DNA of 64,000 nt, taken from the NCBI RefSeq assembly GCF_023148685.1, contig NZ_JAHXNL010000002.1:466385-530384 (forward strand). The letters run 5' to 3'. The position numbers were made by a program, and so were the translations under genes. Under the pieces are notes generated by a model. The model did no database searches. It was not told the origin of the DNA and worked only from the letters and a program-made list of their open reading frames with translations. Below are positions 1-9,086 of this stretch, piece after piece; the stretch's first letter is position 1, and each line of letters opens with the position of its first letter. Source of the stretch: Georgenia sp. EYE_87 (GTDB taxonomy: Bacteria; Actinomycetota; Actinomycetes; Actinomycetales; Actinomycetaceae).

Positions 1-1
1 C

Positions 2-385
2 ACCGAGCACCTGGCGAGGATCGCGGCACGCACCACGCCGTTCGTCATGGCGTTGCGAGGTGCCGGCACGTTCCGCCCGGTCAGCCCCGTGGTCTTCGTC
101 AACGTGGTGCGCGGGGCGGACCGCTGCGAGGCGCTGCAGCGCGAGGTGCGCACGGGCCCGCTCGCCCAGGACCTGCGGTTCCCGTACCACCCGCACGTCA
201 CGGTGGCCCACGACCTCGACGAGGGCTCCCTCGACGCGGCCATGGATCTGGTGGGGGACTTCGAGGCCACGTACGCGCAGGGCAGCATGCGCCTGTACGA
301 GCACGGCGACGACGGCGTCTGGCGCACCGTCGCGCGCCTCGTGCTCGCTGGCTCCCGGGTCGAGGACCCCGTGGCCCGACCGTGA
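2..385 (+). CDS. 2'-5' RNA ligase family protein (5' end outside window)
   Basis: The reading frame is open from base 2, so the gene starts before the window. The visible 127 codons hold an H-x-T-x motif (HVTVAH, about residue 65 of the visible part) typical of the C-terminal half of LigT/2H phosphoesterase-fold proteins, which act on cyclic or 2'-5' linked phosphates. The first HxT motif of the pair is not visible and would lie upstream. The product ends in VARP and is followed 42 bp later by manC. Family assignment rests on one motif and overall character, so the function is only a family-level call. Confidence 0.6.
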   Translation, partial: TEHLARIAARTTPFVMALRGAGTFRPVSPVVFVNVVRGADRCEALQREVRTGPLAQDLRFPYHPHVTVAHDLDEGSLDAAMDLVGDFEATYAQGSMRLYEHGDDGVWRTVARLVLAGSRVEDPVARP

Positions 386-414
386 ACCGGACCGGCTCGG
401 CCCGCCAGTTCTCG

Positions 415-420
415 TAGGGT
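415..420 (+). promoter_or_regulatory. -10 element TAGGGT for leaderless manC
   Basis: TAGGGT ends 7 nt before the ATG at 428, placing the expected transcription start at or next to the start codon. No Shine-Dalgarno sequence lies before the ATG, which fits a leaderless mRNA. Confidence 0.55.
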
Positions 421-427
421 TGGGGTC

Positions 428-1549
428 ATGCCGCCGAACCCTCCCGAGCCGCTGCACGCCATCGTCCCCGCCGGCGGGGCGGGCACCCGGCTGTGGCCGC
501 TCTCGCGCCGCAGCGCGCCGAAGTTCCTCCTCGACCTGACCGGCTCGGGCCGCACGCTGCTGCAGCAGACCCACGACCGGCTGCGCCCCCTCACCGAGGG
601 CGGCGGCGTCGTCGTGGTCACCGGTACCGCCCACGCCCCCGCGGTGCTGGACCAGCTGCCCGACGTCGGCGAGGAGAACCTGCTCGCCGAGCCGAGCCCG
701 CGCGACTCCATGGCGGCCATCGCGCTCGCGGCCGCTGTCGTGCGCCGGCGCCACGGTGACGTGGTGGTCGGCTCGTTCGCCGCGGACCACGTCATCGCCG
801 ACCAGGCGGCGTTCGAGCGGGCGGTGCGCGAGGCCGTCACCGTGGCGCGCGCCGGGTACGTGGTCACGATCGGCATCGAGGCCGACCACCCGTCCACCGC
901 CTTCGGCTACGTCCGCTCCGGCGACCCGGTCGCGCGCGCGGACGGCACCGCGGCGCCCACCGCCCGCCACGTCCTCGGCTTCACCGAGAAGCCCGACGCC
1001 GCGACCGCCGCCGAGTACCTCGCGACGGGGGAGTACCGCTGGAACGCGGGGATGTTCGTGGTGCGCGCGGACGTCCTCCTCGACCACCTGGCCGTCCAGC
1101 GGCCCGAGCTGCGCGCCGGGATCGACGAGATCGCCGACGCCTGGGACACCCCCGCCCGGAAGGCGGTGCTGGACCGGGTCTGGCCGACGCTGGAGAAGGT
1201 CGCCATCGACCACGCGATCGCCGAGCCGGTCGCCGCGGAGGGCGGGGTCGCCGTCGTCCCCGCGGCCATGGGCTGGGACGACATCGGGGACTTCGCCAGC
1301 CTGGCCGGTCTCGTCCCCGCCGGCGCGGACGGCGTCCGGGTGCTGGGGGAGCGCGGCCTGGTGGTGGCCGACGACGCCGAGGGGGGCCTCGTCGTTCCCG
1401 GCGCCGGACGCACGGTGGCGGTGCTCGGCGTGCCGGGCCTCGTCGTCGTCGACACCCCGGACGCGCTGCTGATCACCACGCGCGAGCACGCCCAGCGGGT
1501 CAAGGGCGTGGTCGAGAGCCTCGGCGAGGGGCGCGAGCACCTCCGGTGA
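428..1549 (+). CDS. manC: Mannose-1-phosphate guanylyltransferase
   Basis: Makes GDP-mannose from mannose-1-phosphate and GTP, for mannosylated lipids, glycans and glycoproteins. The 373-aa protein has the nucleotidyltransferase signature GGAGTRLWPLSR at residues 16-27 followed by a KFLLDL segment, the FAADHVI motif near 118, FTEKPD near 186, WNAGMF near 207 and GWDDIGDF near 281, all in the order seen in type II GMPs. The C-terminal cupin isomerase domain of bifunctional ManC/AlgA enzymes is absent, as usual for actinobacterial stand-alone enzymes. The start ATG is supported by a -10 hexamer 7 nt upstream. The phosphomannomutase that would feed it could be the enzyme at 17300-18991, though that is an inference. 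Confidence 0.9.
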   Translation: MPPNPPEPLHAIVPAGGAGTRLWPLSRRSAPKFLLDLTGSGRTLLQQTHDRLRPLTEGGGVVVVTGTAHAPAVLDQLPDVGEENLLAEPSPRDSMAAIALAAAVVRRRHGDVVVGSFAADHVIADQAAFERAVREAVTVARAGYVVTIGIEADHPSTAFGYVRSGDPVARADGTAAPTARHVLGFTEKPDAATAAEYLATGEYRWNAGMFVVRADVLLDHLAVQRPELRAGIDEIADAWDTPARKAVLDRVWPTLEKVAIDHAIAEPVAAEGGVAVVPAAMGWDDIGDFASLAGLVPAGADGVRVLGERGLVVADDAEGGLVVPGAGRTVAVLGVPGLVVVDTPDALLITTREHAQRVKGVVESLGEGREHLR

Positions 1550-1644
1550 CGGGGCGCCTTTCCCGCGCGACCGGGTCGGGTGCGCGCCCGGGCGGGCCCG
1601 GTGGGGGCCCGGCACCGGGCGCTGCGGGCGGTCCGACGGCGGAC

Positions 1645-1650
1645 TAGGGT
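1645..1650 (+). promoter_or_regulatory. -10 element TAGGGT for leaderless M20 hydrolase gene
   Basis: TAGGGT ends 7 nt before the GTG at 1658. It decides between that GTG and an upstream in-frame start at 1580, whose extra 26 residues are Arg-rich and unlike a real N-terminus. Confidence 0.55.
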
Positions 1651-1657
1651 CGAGTCC

Positions 1658-2926
1658 GTGCGACCCGTCCCAGCCCCGACCGGCTCGGCCGTCGCCCGGC
1701 GCGTCAACACGATCGTCGCCGGGCTCGAGCCGGACCTCATCGCCGCGCGCCAGCACCTCCACGCCCATCCCGAGCCGGCGTGGATGGAGCACGAGACGAC
1801 CGCGTACGTCGCCGAGCGGCTGCGCGCCGCCGGCCTCGAGCCGCGCGCGCTCAAGGGCAGCGGGCTGGTCGTCAACATCGGCGCGGACCCCCGTGCGCGC
1901 GGCCGCCGCCGCATCGGCCTGCGCGGCGACCTCGACGCCCTGCCGCTGACCGAGACCTCGGGACTGCCGTTCGCCTCGACCCGGGACGGGTACGCCCACG
2001 CCTGCGGGCACGACATCCACACCACCGCCCTGCTCGGCGCCGCCCTCACGCTCAAGCAGCTCGACGACGCCGGGCAGCTGCCGGTCGGCGTGCGCTGCAT
2101 CTTCCAGCCCGCCGAGGAGGTGCAGCCCGGCGGGGCCGTCTCGGCGATCGACCAGGGCGCCCTGGACGGCGTGGACCAGATCTACGCGCTGCACTGCGAC
2201 CCGAAGGTGGCCGTGGGCCAGGTCGGCTCCCGGATCGGCGCGATCACCGCGGCCTCGGACACGGTCACCGTCACCGTCAGCTCGGACGGCGGCCACACCT
2301 CCCGGCCGCACCTGACCGGCGACGTCGTCTTCGCGCTCGGCCAGCTCATCACCACGCTGCCCGCCGTCCTCGGTCGTCGCATGGACCCCCGGGCCGGCGT
2401 CAACCTGACCTGGGGCGCCGTCCACGCGGGCAAGGCGGCCAACGCGATCCCGGCGACGGGGTCGGTGACCGGCACGATCCGGTGCCTCGACTCCCGCGAG
2501 TGGCACCGCGCGGCGAAGATCGTCCAGGAGTCCGTGGACCACGTGGTGGCGCCCTACGACGTCGAGGTCTCCCTCAGCTACGCCCGGGGCATCCCGCCGG
2601 TGGTCAACGAGGAGCGGGCGGTGCGCGTGGTCGACGCGGCCGTCAAGGACGTCATCGGCCCCGACGCCGTCGTCCTGACGGAGCAGTCGCTCGGCGGCGA
2701 GGACTTCGCCTGGTACCTCACCCGGGTGCCCGGGGCGCTCGTCCGGCTGGGCACGCGCACGCCCGGCGGGCCCTCGTACGACCTGCATCGCGGCGACATC
2801 GTCTTCGACGAGCGCGCCATCGCGATCGGCGCCCGGGTCCTGGTGCGCACGGCGCTGCTCGCCGGCGACGGCCAGATCGGGGAGGGAGCGCGGACCACGG
2901 CCGAGGCCACGGCGGCCGCGTCCTGA
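1658..2926 (+). CDS. M20 family metallo-amidohydrolase
   Basis: Cytoplasmic zinc/manganese hydrolase of the M20 amidohydrolase group (HipO, AbgB and IAA-amino-acid hydrolase relatives) that cleaves N-acyl amino acids or related amides; the substrate cannot be read from sequence. The 422-aa protein shows the metal-binding ACGHDIHTT motif, the RGDLDALPL strand, the catalytic Glu pair in PAEEVQPGG, a later metal His in ALHCDP, and a C-terminal GGEDFAWYL motif. A dimerisation lid lies between, beginning near SSDGGHTSRPH. The GTG start at 1658 is chosen because a leaderless -10 sits 7 nt upstream. A convergent or overlapping partner is absent; the next gene is 281 bp away. Confidence 0.85.
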   Translation: MRPVPAPTGSAVARRVNTIVAGLEPDLIAARQHLHAHPEPAWMEHETTAYVAERLRAAGLEPRALKGSGLVVNIGADPRARGRRRIGLRGDLDALPLTETSGLPFASTRDGYAHACGHDIHTTALLGAALTLKQLDDAGQLPVGVRCIFQPAEEVQPGGAVSAIDQGALDGVDQIYALHCDPKVAVGQVGSRIGAITAASDTVTVTVSSDGGHTSRPHLTGDVVFALGQLITTLPAVLGRRMDPRAGVNLTWGAVHAGKAANAIPATGSVTGTIRCLDSREWHRAAKIVQESVDHVVAPYDVEVSLSYARGIPPVVNEERAVRVVDAAVKDVIGPDAVVLTEQSLGGEDFAWYLTRVPGALVRLGTRTPGGPSYDLHRGDIVFDERAIAIGARVLVRTALLAGDGQIGEGARTTAEATAAAS

Positions 2927-3207
2927 CCCGGACGATCTCCGCCGAGGGGCGCGGGGAGATAATCGGGGCGGTGACGCCCGGAAACCGGGACTTTCGGCCC
3001 GGGCGGGGCCCGGGGCGGTTGTCCGCCCGTGAAACATTTCGGTAACGCTTTTCCCGAAGATCTCACGATGTGGCTCGTCGGGCGGGTGGGGCGGGTTAAT
3101 GTCGGCTCTGTTGACCGCCGATCCAGGACCGCGCGGACGGGTGCTCTCCCTGAAGAGCGTGCGACCCGCCTCCACGGGCCTCGGCCCCACACATGCAGGA
3201 GATACGC
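2927..3207 (+). promoter_or_regulatory. Leader region of the nucleoside-transporter lipoprotein gene
   Basis: This gene-free stretch is less GC-biased than its surroundings. A candidate promoter is TTGTCC (3019-3024), an 18-bp spacer and TAACGC (3043-3048). A second possible -10, TAATGT, is at 3097-3102. Either gives an untranslated leader of roughly 100-160 nt before the GTG at 3208. An inverted-repeat operator could not be singled out with confidence. Confidence 0.3.
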
Positions 3208-4320
3208 GTGAAGAAGAGCATCTACGCGACGGCGCTTGCTGCGACCGCCGCCCTCGCGCTCGCGGCCTGTGGCGCAGCGCCCGAGGACGAGCCCGCCGGC
3301 AACGCCAACGGTGGCGACGGCACCAGCGCAGCCGGGGGGGACAACGCCGACTTCCTCGCGTGCGTCGTCTCCGACCAGGGCGGCTGGGACGACCAGTCGT
3401 TCAACCAGTCCGCGTACGAGGGCCTCCAGGCCGCCGTCGAGGAGCTCGGCATCGAGCAGGCCGACGCCGAGTCGCAGGCCGACTCCGACTACGGCCCGAA
3501 CGTCGACTCGATGGTCCAGCAGGGCTGCGACCTGACCATCGGTGTCGGCTTCCTCCTCGAGGACCCCATCCAGCAGGCCGCCGAGGCGAACCCGGACACG
3601 AACTTCGCCCTCATCGACTCGGCGTTCTCCGGCCCGGACTTCGCTCCGGTCGAGCTCGAGAACGCCAAGCCGATCCTCTTCAACACGGCCGAGGCCTCCT
3701 ACCTCGCCGGCTACGTCGCCGCGGGCACCACCAAGACCGGCACGGTCGCCACCTTCGGCGGCCTGCAGATCCCGTCCGTGTCCATCTTCATGGACGGCTT
3801 CGCCGACGGCGTCGCGAAGTACAACGAGGACAACGGTGCGGACGTCCAGCTCCTCGGCTGGGACAAGGAGGCCCAGAACGGCTCCTTCACCGGTGACTTC
3901 GAGAACCAGGCGAACGGCCAGACACTGACCGAGCAGTTCATCGCCCAGGGCGCGGACATCGTCATGCCGGTCGCCGGCCCGGTGGGTCTCGGCGCCGCGG
4001 CGGCCGCCCAGGCCGCGGGCGACGTGATGATCGTCGGCGTCGACTCCGACTGGTACGAGTCCACCGAGTACGGCGCGATCGTGCTGACCTCCGTGGTCAA
4101 GCAGATCGGCCAGGCGGTCCAGGACACCATCACCGAGTCCGTCGAGGGCGAGTTCACCAACGAGCCGTACGTCGGCACGCTGGAGAACGAGGGCGTGGGC
4201 CTGGCGCCGTTCCACGACTTCGACGCCGAGGTCCCGCAGGAGGTCAAGGACGCGGTCGCGCAGCTGCAGGAGCAGATCATCTCGGGCGAGATCACCGTGG
4301 AGACGCCGAACGCCCCGTGA
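3208..4320 (+). CDS. BMP-family nucleoside ABC transporter substrate-binding lipoprotein
   Basis: Extracellular lipid-anchored receptor that captures nucleosides and hands them to the two permeases encoded downstream. The 370-aa product begins with a short signal peptide, and a lipobox LAAC places the acylated cysteine at residue 21. An Asn/Gly/Asp-rich linker follows, then the BMP/PnrA fold with DQGGWDDQSFNQ, GVGFLLEDP, ALIDSAF, and VAGPVGLGAA segments that form the purine-nucleoside pocket in this family. The GTG at 3208 is preferred to the earlier ATG at 3193 because AGGAGA lies 5 nt upstream and the signal peptide then starts VKKS. A strong hairpin follows the gene, which probably lets it be made in excess over the membrane components. 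Confidence 0.88.
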   Translation: MKKSIYATALAATAALALAACGAAPEDEPAGNANGGDGTSAAGGDNADFLACVVSDQGGWDDQSFNQSAYEGLQAAVEELGIEQADAESQADSDYGPNVDSMVQQGCDLTIGVGFLLEDPIQQAAEANPDTNFALIDSAFSGPDFAPVELENAKPILFNTAEASYLAGYVAAGTTKTGTVATFGGLQIPSVSIFMDGFADGVAKYNEDNGADVQLLGWDKEAQNGSFTGDFENQANGQTLTEQFIAQGADIVMPVAGPVGLGAAAAAQAAGDVMIVGVDSDWYESTEYGAIVLTSVVKQIGQAVQDTITESVEGEFTNEPYVGTLENEGVGLAPFHDFDAEVPQEVKDAVAQLQEQIISGEITVETPNAP

Positions 4321-4340
4321 CCCGCTGATCGCACATGCAC

Positions 4341-4375
4341 TGTGACGGCCCGGCCCTGGCGGCCGGGCCGTCACA
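4341..4375 (+). terminator. 15-bp perfect hairpin after the binding-protein gene
   Basis: TGTGACGGCCCGGCC is followed by loop CTGGC and an exact 15-nt complement. There is no T-run. Its position between the receptor and ATPase genes suggests partial termination or 3'-end protection of the receptor mRNA. Confidence 0.65.
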
Positions 4376-4448
4376 CGCTCGCCCGGTACCGTGACGACGC
4401 GGTACCTGAATCGAACGGCGGCTGCCGAACCGGATGGAGCCCAGGGAC

Positions 4449-6029
4449 GTGAAGCTAGAACTGCGCGGGATCACCAAGGCCTTCGGGCCGCTGGTCGCGA
4501 ACGATCACATCGACCTGGTGGTCGAGCCGGGTGAGATCCACGCCCTCCTCGGTGAGAACGGGGCCGGCAAGAGCACGCTCATGAACGTGCTCTACGGCCT
4601 GTACACCCCCGACGACGGGCAGATCCTCCTCGACGACAGGCCCGTCACGTTCTCCGGCCCGGGCGACGCCGTCGCCGCCGGCATCGGCATGGTCCACCAG
4701 CACTTCATGCTGGTCCCGGTCTTCACCGTGGCCGAGTCGCTCGCCCTGGGCTACGAGCCTGTCGGCGCGGCCGGGCTCATCAAGGTCGACGAGGCCCGGC
4801 GCCGGGTGAAGGAGATCTCGGACCGCTTCGGCTTCGACGTCGACCCCGACGCCTACATCGAGAACCTGCCCGTGGGCGCGCAGCAGCGGGTGGAGATCAT
4901 CAAGGCCCTCTCCCGCGACGCGGAGGTGCTCATCCTCGACGAGCCCACGGCGGTCCTGACCCCCCAGGAGACCGACGAGCTCATCGAGATCATGCGTCAG
5001 CTCAAGGCGAGCGGCACCTCGATCGTCTTCATCACCCACAAGCTGCGCGAGGTCCGCGCCGTCGCCGACCGCATCACCGTCATCCGCCGGGGCAAGGTCG
5101 TCGGCGAGGCGAGACCCACGTCGTCCGAGACCGAGCTGGCCTCGATGATGGTCGGCCGCTCCGTGAACCTCGGCGTGGACAAGGCGCCCGCGCAGGGGGG
5201 CGAGGAGTCGTTCGTCGTCTCCGGCCTCACCGTGCTCGACCCCGCCGGTAAGACGATGGTCGACCGGGTCAGCTTCGCCGTGCGCCGCGGCGAGATCCTC
5301 GCCGTCGCCGGCGTGCAGGGCAACGGCCAGACCGAGCTGACCGAGACGATCCTCGGGCTCACGGAACCGGTGTCCGGCTCCATCACCCTCGACGGCGAGG
5401 AGCTCACCGGCCGGACGGTCAAGGAGCGGCTGCGCGCCGGCGTCGGGTTCGTGCCGGAGGACCGGTCCACGGACGGCATCATCTCGTCCTTCTCCGTGGC
5501 GGAGAACCTCGTCCTCGACCTCTACGACACCGAGCCCTTCGCGTCCGGGCTGGCGATGAGCCCGGCGGTGGTCCGCGAGAACGCCGAGAAGCGCGCCCGT
5601 GAGTTCGACGTCCGGCTCACCTCGACCGCGGACCCGATCTCCACCCTCTCCGGCGGCAACCAGCAGAAGGTCGTCATCGCCCGCGAGATGTCCCGCCCGC
5701 TGCGGGTCCTCGTCGCCTCCCAGCCCACGCGCGGCCTGGACGTCGGCTCCATCGAGTTCATGCACAAGCGCATCGTCGAGGAGCGGGACCGGGGGACCCC
5801 GGTCGTCATCGTCTCCACCGAGCTCGACGAGGTCCTCGCCCTGGCCGACCGCATCGCCGTGATGTACCGCGGCCAGATCGTGGGCATCGTCGACGGCGGC
5901 ACGGACCGTGACGTGCTCGGCCTCATGATGGCCGGCGTCCCCCTCGAGGAGGCGCAGGTGCAGGCCGCCGAGCACAAGACCACCCTGGCCGCGGCCGACG
6001 CCGTCGCCGAGCAGGAGGGAACGTCGTGA
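4449..6029 (+). CDS. Nucleoside ABC transporter ATP-binding protein (two NBDs)
   Basis: Energises nucleoside import with the adjacent permeases. The 526-aa protein contains two fused ATPase domains as in RbsA/YufO-type importers. The N-terminal domain has GENGAGKST (Walker A), MVHQHF (Q-loop), a degenerate signature LPVGAQQ and LILDEPTAVL (Walker B). The C-terminal domain has a degenerate Walker A (GVQGNGQTE), the canonical signature LSGGNQQK and a weakened Walker B ending PTRGLD. This asymmetry is normal for the family. GTG 4449 (VKLELRG) is preferred because GGAG lies 8 nt upstream and homologues begin at that point; ATG 4434 is the alternative. The stop overlaps the next start by 4 bp (GTGA), indicating translational coupling. 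Confidence 0.9.
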   Translation: MKLELRGITKAFGPLVANDHIDLVVEPGEIHALLGENGAGKSTLMNVLYGLYTPDDGQILLDDRPVTFSGPGDAVAAGIGMVHQHFMLVPVFTVAESLALGYEPVGAAGLIKVDEARRRVKEISDRFGFDVDPDAYIENLPVGAQQRVEIIKALSRDAEVLILDEPTAVLTPQETDELIEIMRQLKASGTSIVFITHKLREVRAVADRITVIRRGKVVGEARPTSSETELASMMVGRSVNLGVDKAPAQGGEESFVVSGLTVLDPAGKTMVDRVSFAVRRGEILAVAGVQGNGQTELTETILGLTEPVSGSITLDGEELTGRTVKERLRAGVGFVPEDRSTDGIISSFSVAENLVLDLYDTEPFASGLAMSPAVVRENAEKRAREFDVRLTSTADPISTLSGGNQQKVVIAREMSRPLRVLVASQPTRGLDVGSIEFMHKRIVEERDRGTPVVIVSTELDEVLALADRIAVMYRGQIVGIVDGGTDRDVLGLMMAGVPLEEAQVQAAEHKTTLAAADAVAEQEGTS

Positions 6030-7354
6030 CCGACCCCGTCAACGAGAACCCGCAGCCCGCGGCCCAGCCCGGCGACGTGGTCGCGCAGGGCGAGCAGGTG
6101 CCGGCTCCCGAGGGGACCCCGGGCTCCGCGGTCCGCGGCGGGCCCGGCGGTGAGACGCGCACCGGGCAGTTCTTCCGCGACCTGCTCTCCGGCACGTGGC
6201 TGGTGTCGGTCCTCGCCGTCGTCGTCGCCCTCGTGATCGGCGGTGTGCTCATCGCGCTGGCCGACGCACGGGTGCAGGAGACCGCGACCTACCTCTTCGC
6301 CCGGCCCGCCGACTTCTTCTCGGCCGTCTGGGACACCGTCTACGGCGCGTACCGGGCCATGTTCCGCGGCGCGATCTACGACTTCCGGGCCGAGACCTTC
6401 AGCCGGGCCGTCCGGCCGCTGACGGAGACCCTTGTCTTCTCCGTGCCGCTCATCCTGGCGGGCCTCGGGCTGGCCGTCGGCTTCCGCGCCGGCCTGTTCA
6501 ACATCGGCGCCCAGGGGCAGATCGTCCTCGGCGGCATCTTCGGCGCGTTCATCGGCTTCACCTTCGACCTCCCGGTCGTGCTGCACGTGACGCTCGCCGC
6601 GATCGGGGCCGCCCTCGGCGGCGCCATCTGGGCCGGCATCGCCGGTTTCCTCAAGGCCCGCACCGGCGCCAACGAGGTGATCGTGACGATCATGCTCAAC
6701 AACATCGCCGTCTACCTGGTCGCCTACCTCCTGACGACCCAGGCGTTCCGGCTCCCGAACTCGCCGTTCCCGAAGTCCCCGGACATCCCCTCGGACTCGG
6801 CCGCCTACCCGCTGCTGCTCGGGCCCAGCTTCCGGCTCCACGCCGGGTTCCTGGTGGCGATCGCGGCGACGTTCTTCGTGTGGTGGCTCCTCGAGCGCTC
6901 GACCATCGGCTTCGAGATCCGTGCGGCGGGCTCGAACCCGAACGCCTCGCGCACGGCCGGCATCTCGGTCAACCGCGTCGTGGTGCTGACCATGGTGATC
7001 TCCGGCGCCCTGTGCGGGCTCGCCGGGTCGGCCCAGGTGCTCGGCACCGAGCGCGCCCTGACCGCTGGCGTGGCCGCCAGCTACGGGTTCGACGCCATCA
7101 CGGTGGCCCTGCTCGGCCGGTCCCGGCCGGTCGGCACGTTCCTCGCCGGCCTGCTTTTCGGCGCCCTGCGCGCGGGCGGCGTGCTCATGCAGTCGACCAC
7201 CCAGACCCCGATCGACATCATCCTCGTGGTGCAGTCGATCATCGTTCTTCTCATCGCCGCGCCGCCCCTGGTGCGCGCGATCTTCCGGCTCCCCGCCCCG
7301 GGGGCCCGCCCGCGGGGTGCGCGCACCCCGGTCGTGAAGGAGGCGGCGGCATGA
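6026..7354 (+). CDS. Nucleoside ABC transporter permease 1
   Basis: Integral membrane subunit of the BMP-type importer, of the BPD_transp_2 (YufP-like) family. The 442-aa protein starts with about 55 hydrophilic residues rich in Pro, Gly and Glu, then roughly nine to ten hydrophobic spans, the first near residues 57-78. A FNIGAQGQI motif and the conserved cytoplasmic stretch around RAAGSNPNASRTAGI, which contacts the ATPase, are present. It starts with GTG inside the stop of the ATPase gene (4-bp overlap) and its own stop overlaps the next permease start (ATGA). The whole set is therefore one translationally coupled unit. Confidence 0.88.
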   Translation: MTDPVNENPQPAAQPGDVVAQGEQVPAPEGTPGSAVRGGPGGETRTGQFFRDLLSGTWLVSVLAVVVALVIGGVLIALADARVQETATYLFARPADFFSAVWDTVYGAYRAMFRGAIYDFRAETFSRAVRPLTETLVFSVPLILAGLGLAVGFRAGLFNIGAQGQIVLGGIFGAFIGFTFDLPVVLHVTLAAIGAALGGAIWAGIAGFLKARTGANEVIVTIMLNNIAVYLVAYLLTTQAFRLPNSPFPKSPDIPSDSAAYPLLLGPSFRLHAGFLVAIAATFFVWWLLERSTIGFEIRAAGSNPNASRTAGISVNRVVVLTMVISGALCGLAGSAQVLGTERALTAGVAASYGFDAITVALLGRSRPVGTFLAGLLFGALRAGGVLMQSTTQTPIDIILVVQSIIVLLIAAPPLVRAIFRLPAPGARPRGARTPVVKEAAA

Positions 7355-8643
7355 GTACCGCGATCACCGAGCAGGCCCGGCCGCAGGAGCGCACCGACGT
7401 CGTCCTCAAGCCCATCAGCTGGCGCTGGCCCATCCTTTACGGCGTGCTGACGCTCGCCGCGCTGCTGCTCTTCACCCTCCTGCCGCGCCTCGAGGGCGAG
7501 ACCATCTACCAGGTGTCCCGCGGCAGCGACTTCGTCCAGATCCCCAACTTCGCGGTGCCCGCGGCGCTGACCAACTGGCTGCTGGTGGCCGTGATGACCG
7601 TCCTGACGGTCCTCGCCGGCTGGCTCACGAGGAGCCGGCGCGACGTGCTCAGATGGATCCCCGTTCTCTTCGGCATCGCCTTCGTCCTGACGTTCCTCAC
7701 CTACGTGGGCGCCGGCCGCTCGACGGTCATCCCGGTGACCACCCTGCTCTCCGGCGCCCTGGCGCTGTCCGTCCCGCTCGTCTTCGGGGCCCTGTGCGGC
7801 GTGGTCTGCGAGCGCTCGGGCATCGTCAACATCGCCATCGAGGGACAGCTGCTGAGCGGCGCCTTCCTGGCCGCGGTGGTGGGCTCGCTGACCTCCAGCG
7901 CCTATCTCGGCATGATCGCGGCGCCGATCGCCGGCGCCCTCGTCGGGATGCTGCTGGTCTTCTTCGCGGTGCGGTACTGGGTGGACCAGATCATCGTCGG
8001 CGTCGTCCTCAACGTGCTGGTGGTCGGCGTGACGAGCTTCCTGTTCTCCACGGTGCTCACCGAGGACAAGGCCACCTGGAACGCCAACCAGCGACTCCCC
8101 GAGCTGCCCATCCCGCTGCTCTCCGAGATCCCCGTGATCGGTCCCGTGCTCTTCCGGCAGACGCTGCTCGTCTACATCATGTACGCGGTCGTGGTGCTGC
8201 TGCAGATCTTCGTCTTCCGCAGCCGCTGGGGCCTGCGCATGCGCGCCGTCGGCGAGCACCCGAAGGCCGCGGACACGGTCGGCATCAAGGTGAACCGCAC
8301 GCGCGTGGTCAACACGATCTTCGGCGGTGCGATCGCCGGCCTGGGCGGCGCGTTCTTCACCGTCGGCTCCGGGCTGGCGTTCGGCAAGGAGATGTCCGCC
8401 GGGCAGGGCTACATCGCCCTGGCGGCGATGATCCTCGGCAAGTGGAACCCCACGGGCGCGGTGGCCGCGGCGCTGCTGTTCGGCTTCTCCAAGAACCTCG
8501 GGAACGTGCTGTCGACCATCGGCTCGACCGTGCCGTCCGAGTTCCTGCTGATGCTGCCCTACGCCGTGACGATCTTCGCGGTCGCCGGCCTCGTCGGCCG
8601 GGTGCGGGCGCCCGCCGCGGAGAACATCCCCTACATCAAGTGA
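7351..8643 (+). CDS. Nucleoside ABC transporter permease 2
   Basis: Second permease (YufQ-like, BPD_transp_2 family) that forms a heterodimer with the preceding protein. The 430-aa chain has a roughly 25-residue cytoplasmic N-terminus, a first span near residues 28-48, and further spans including the VNIAIEGQLL motif, equivalent to FNIGAQGQI in its partner. The coupling-helix region is RAVGEHPKAADTVGI. ATG 7351 overlaps the stop of permease 1 by 4 bp. GGAGG lies about 9 nt upstream inside that gene. The next gene, cytidine deaminase, follows after 14 bp, so imported nucleosides meet their catabolic enzymes from the same transcript. Confidence 0.88.
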   Translation: MSTAITEQARPQERTDVVLKPISWRWPILYGVLTLAALLLFTLLPRLEGETIYQVSRGSDFVQIPNFAVPAALTNWLLVAVMTVLTVLAGWLTRSRRDVLRWIPVLFGIAFVLTFLTYVGAGRSTVIPVTTLLSGALALSVPLVFGALCGVVCERSGIVNIAIEGQLLSGAFLAAVVGSLTSSAYLGMIAAPIAGALVGMLLVFFAVRYWVDQIIVGVVLNVLVVGVTSFLFSTVLTEDKATWNANQRLPELPIPLLSEIPVIGPVLFRQTLLVYIMYAVVVLLQIFVFRSRWGLRMRAVGEHPKAADTVGIKVNRTRVVNTIFGGAIAGLGGAFFTVGSGLAFGKEMSAGQGYIALAAMILGKWNPTGAVAAALLFGFSKNLGNVLSTIGSTVPSEFLLMLPYAVTIFAVAGLVGRVRAPAAENIPYIK

Positions 8644-8657
8644 GCGGAGATCCGTCC

Positions 8658-9086
8658 ATGGGCACCATCACCGACGACGCCACCTGGGCCCTGCTGCGGG
8701 ACCTCGCCACCGAGGCCATGACACGGGCGTACGCCCCTTACTCGCGCTACCCGGTGGGAGCGGCGGCGCTGGTGGAGGACGGGCGCACCGTCTCCGGGTG
8801 CAACGTGGAGAACGCCGCCCTCGGCGTCACCCTGTGCGCGGAGTGCGGGCTGGTCTCCGAGCTCGTCCGCTCGGGCGGCGGTCGCCTGGTCGCGTTCACG
8901 TGCGTCGACGGCGACGGCAGCATCCTCGTCCCGTGCGGGCGGTGCCGCCAGCTCCTCTGGGAGCACGGCGGCCCCGAGCTCGAGCTCCTGATGCCGGCCG
9001 GGGTGCGCACGCTGGCCGAGGTCCTGCCCGACGCGTTCGGGCCGGCCTACCTGAACCGGTCCCGCCCACCTGGAGAGAACGCATGA
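8658..9086 (+). CDS. cdd: Cytidine deaminase
   Basis: Converts cytidine and deoxycytidine to uridine and deoxyuridine. The 142-aa protein has the zinc-site pattern of tetrameric deaminases: the NVENAALG segment followed by CAECG (zinc Cys plus the proton-shuttling Glu) and PCGRCRQ (two further zinc cysteines). Length matches the small homotetrameric class. It sits 14 bp after the permease gene and its stop overlaps the deoA start by 4 bp (ATGA), so uptake, deamination and phosphorolysis are coupled. Confidence 0.92.
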   Translation: MGTITDDATWALLRDLATEAMTRAYAPYSRYPVGAAALVEDGRTVSGCNVENAALGVTLCAECGLVSELVRSGGGRLVAFTCVDGDGSILVPCGRCRQLLWEHGGPELELLMPAGVRTLAEVLPDAFGPAYLNRSRPPGENA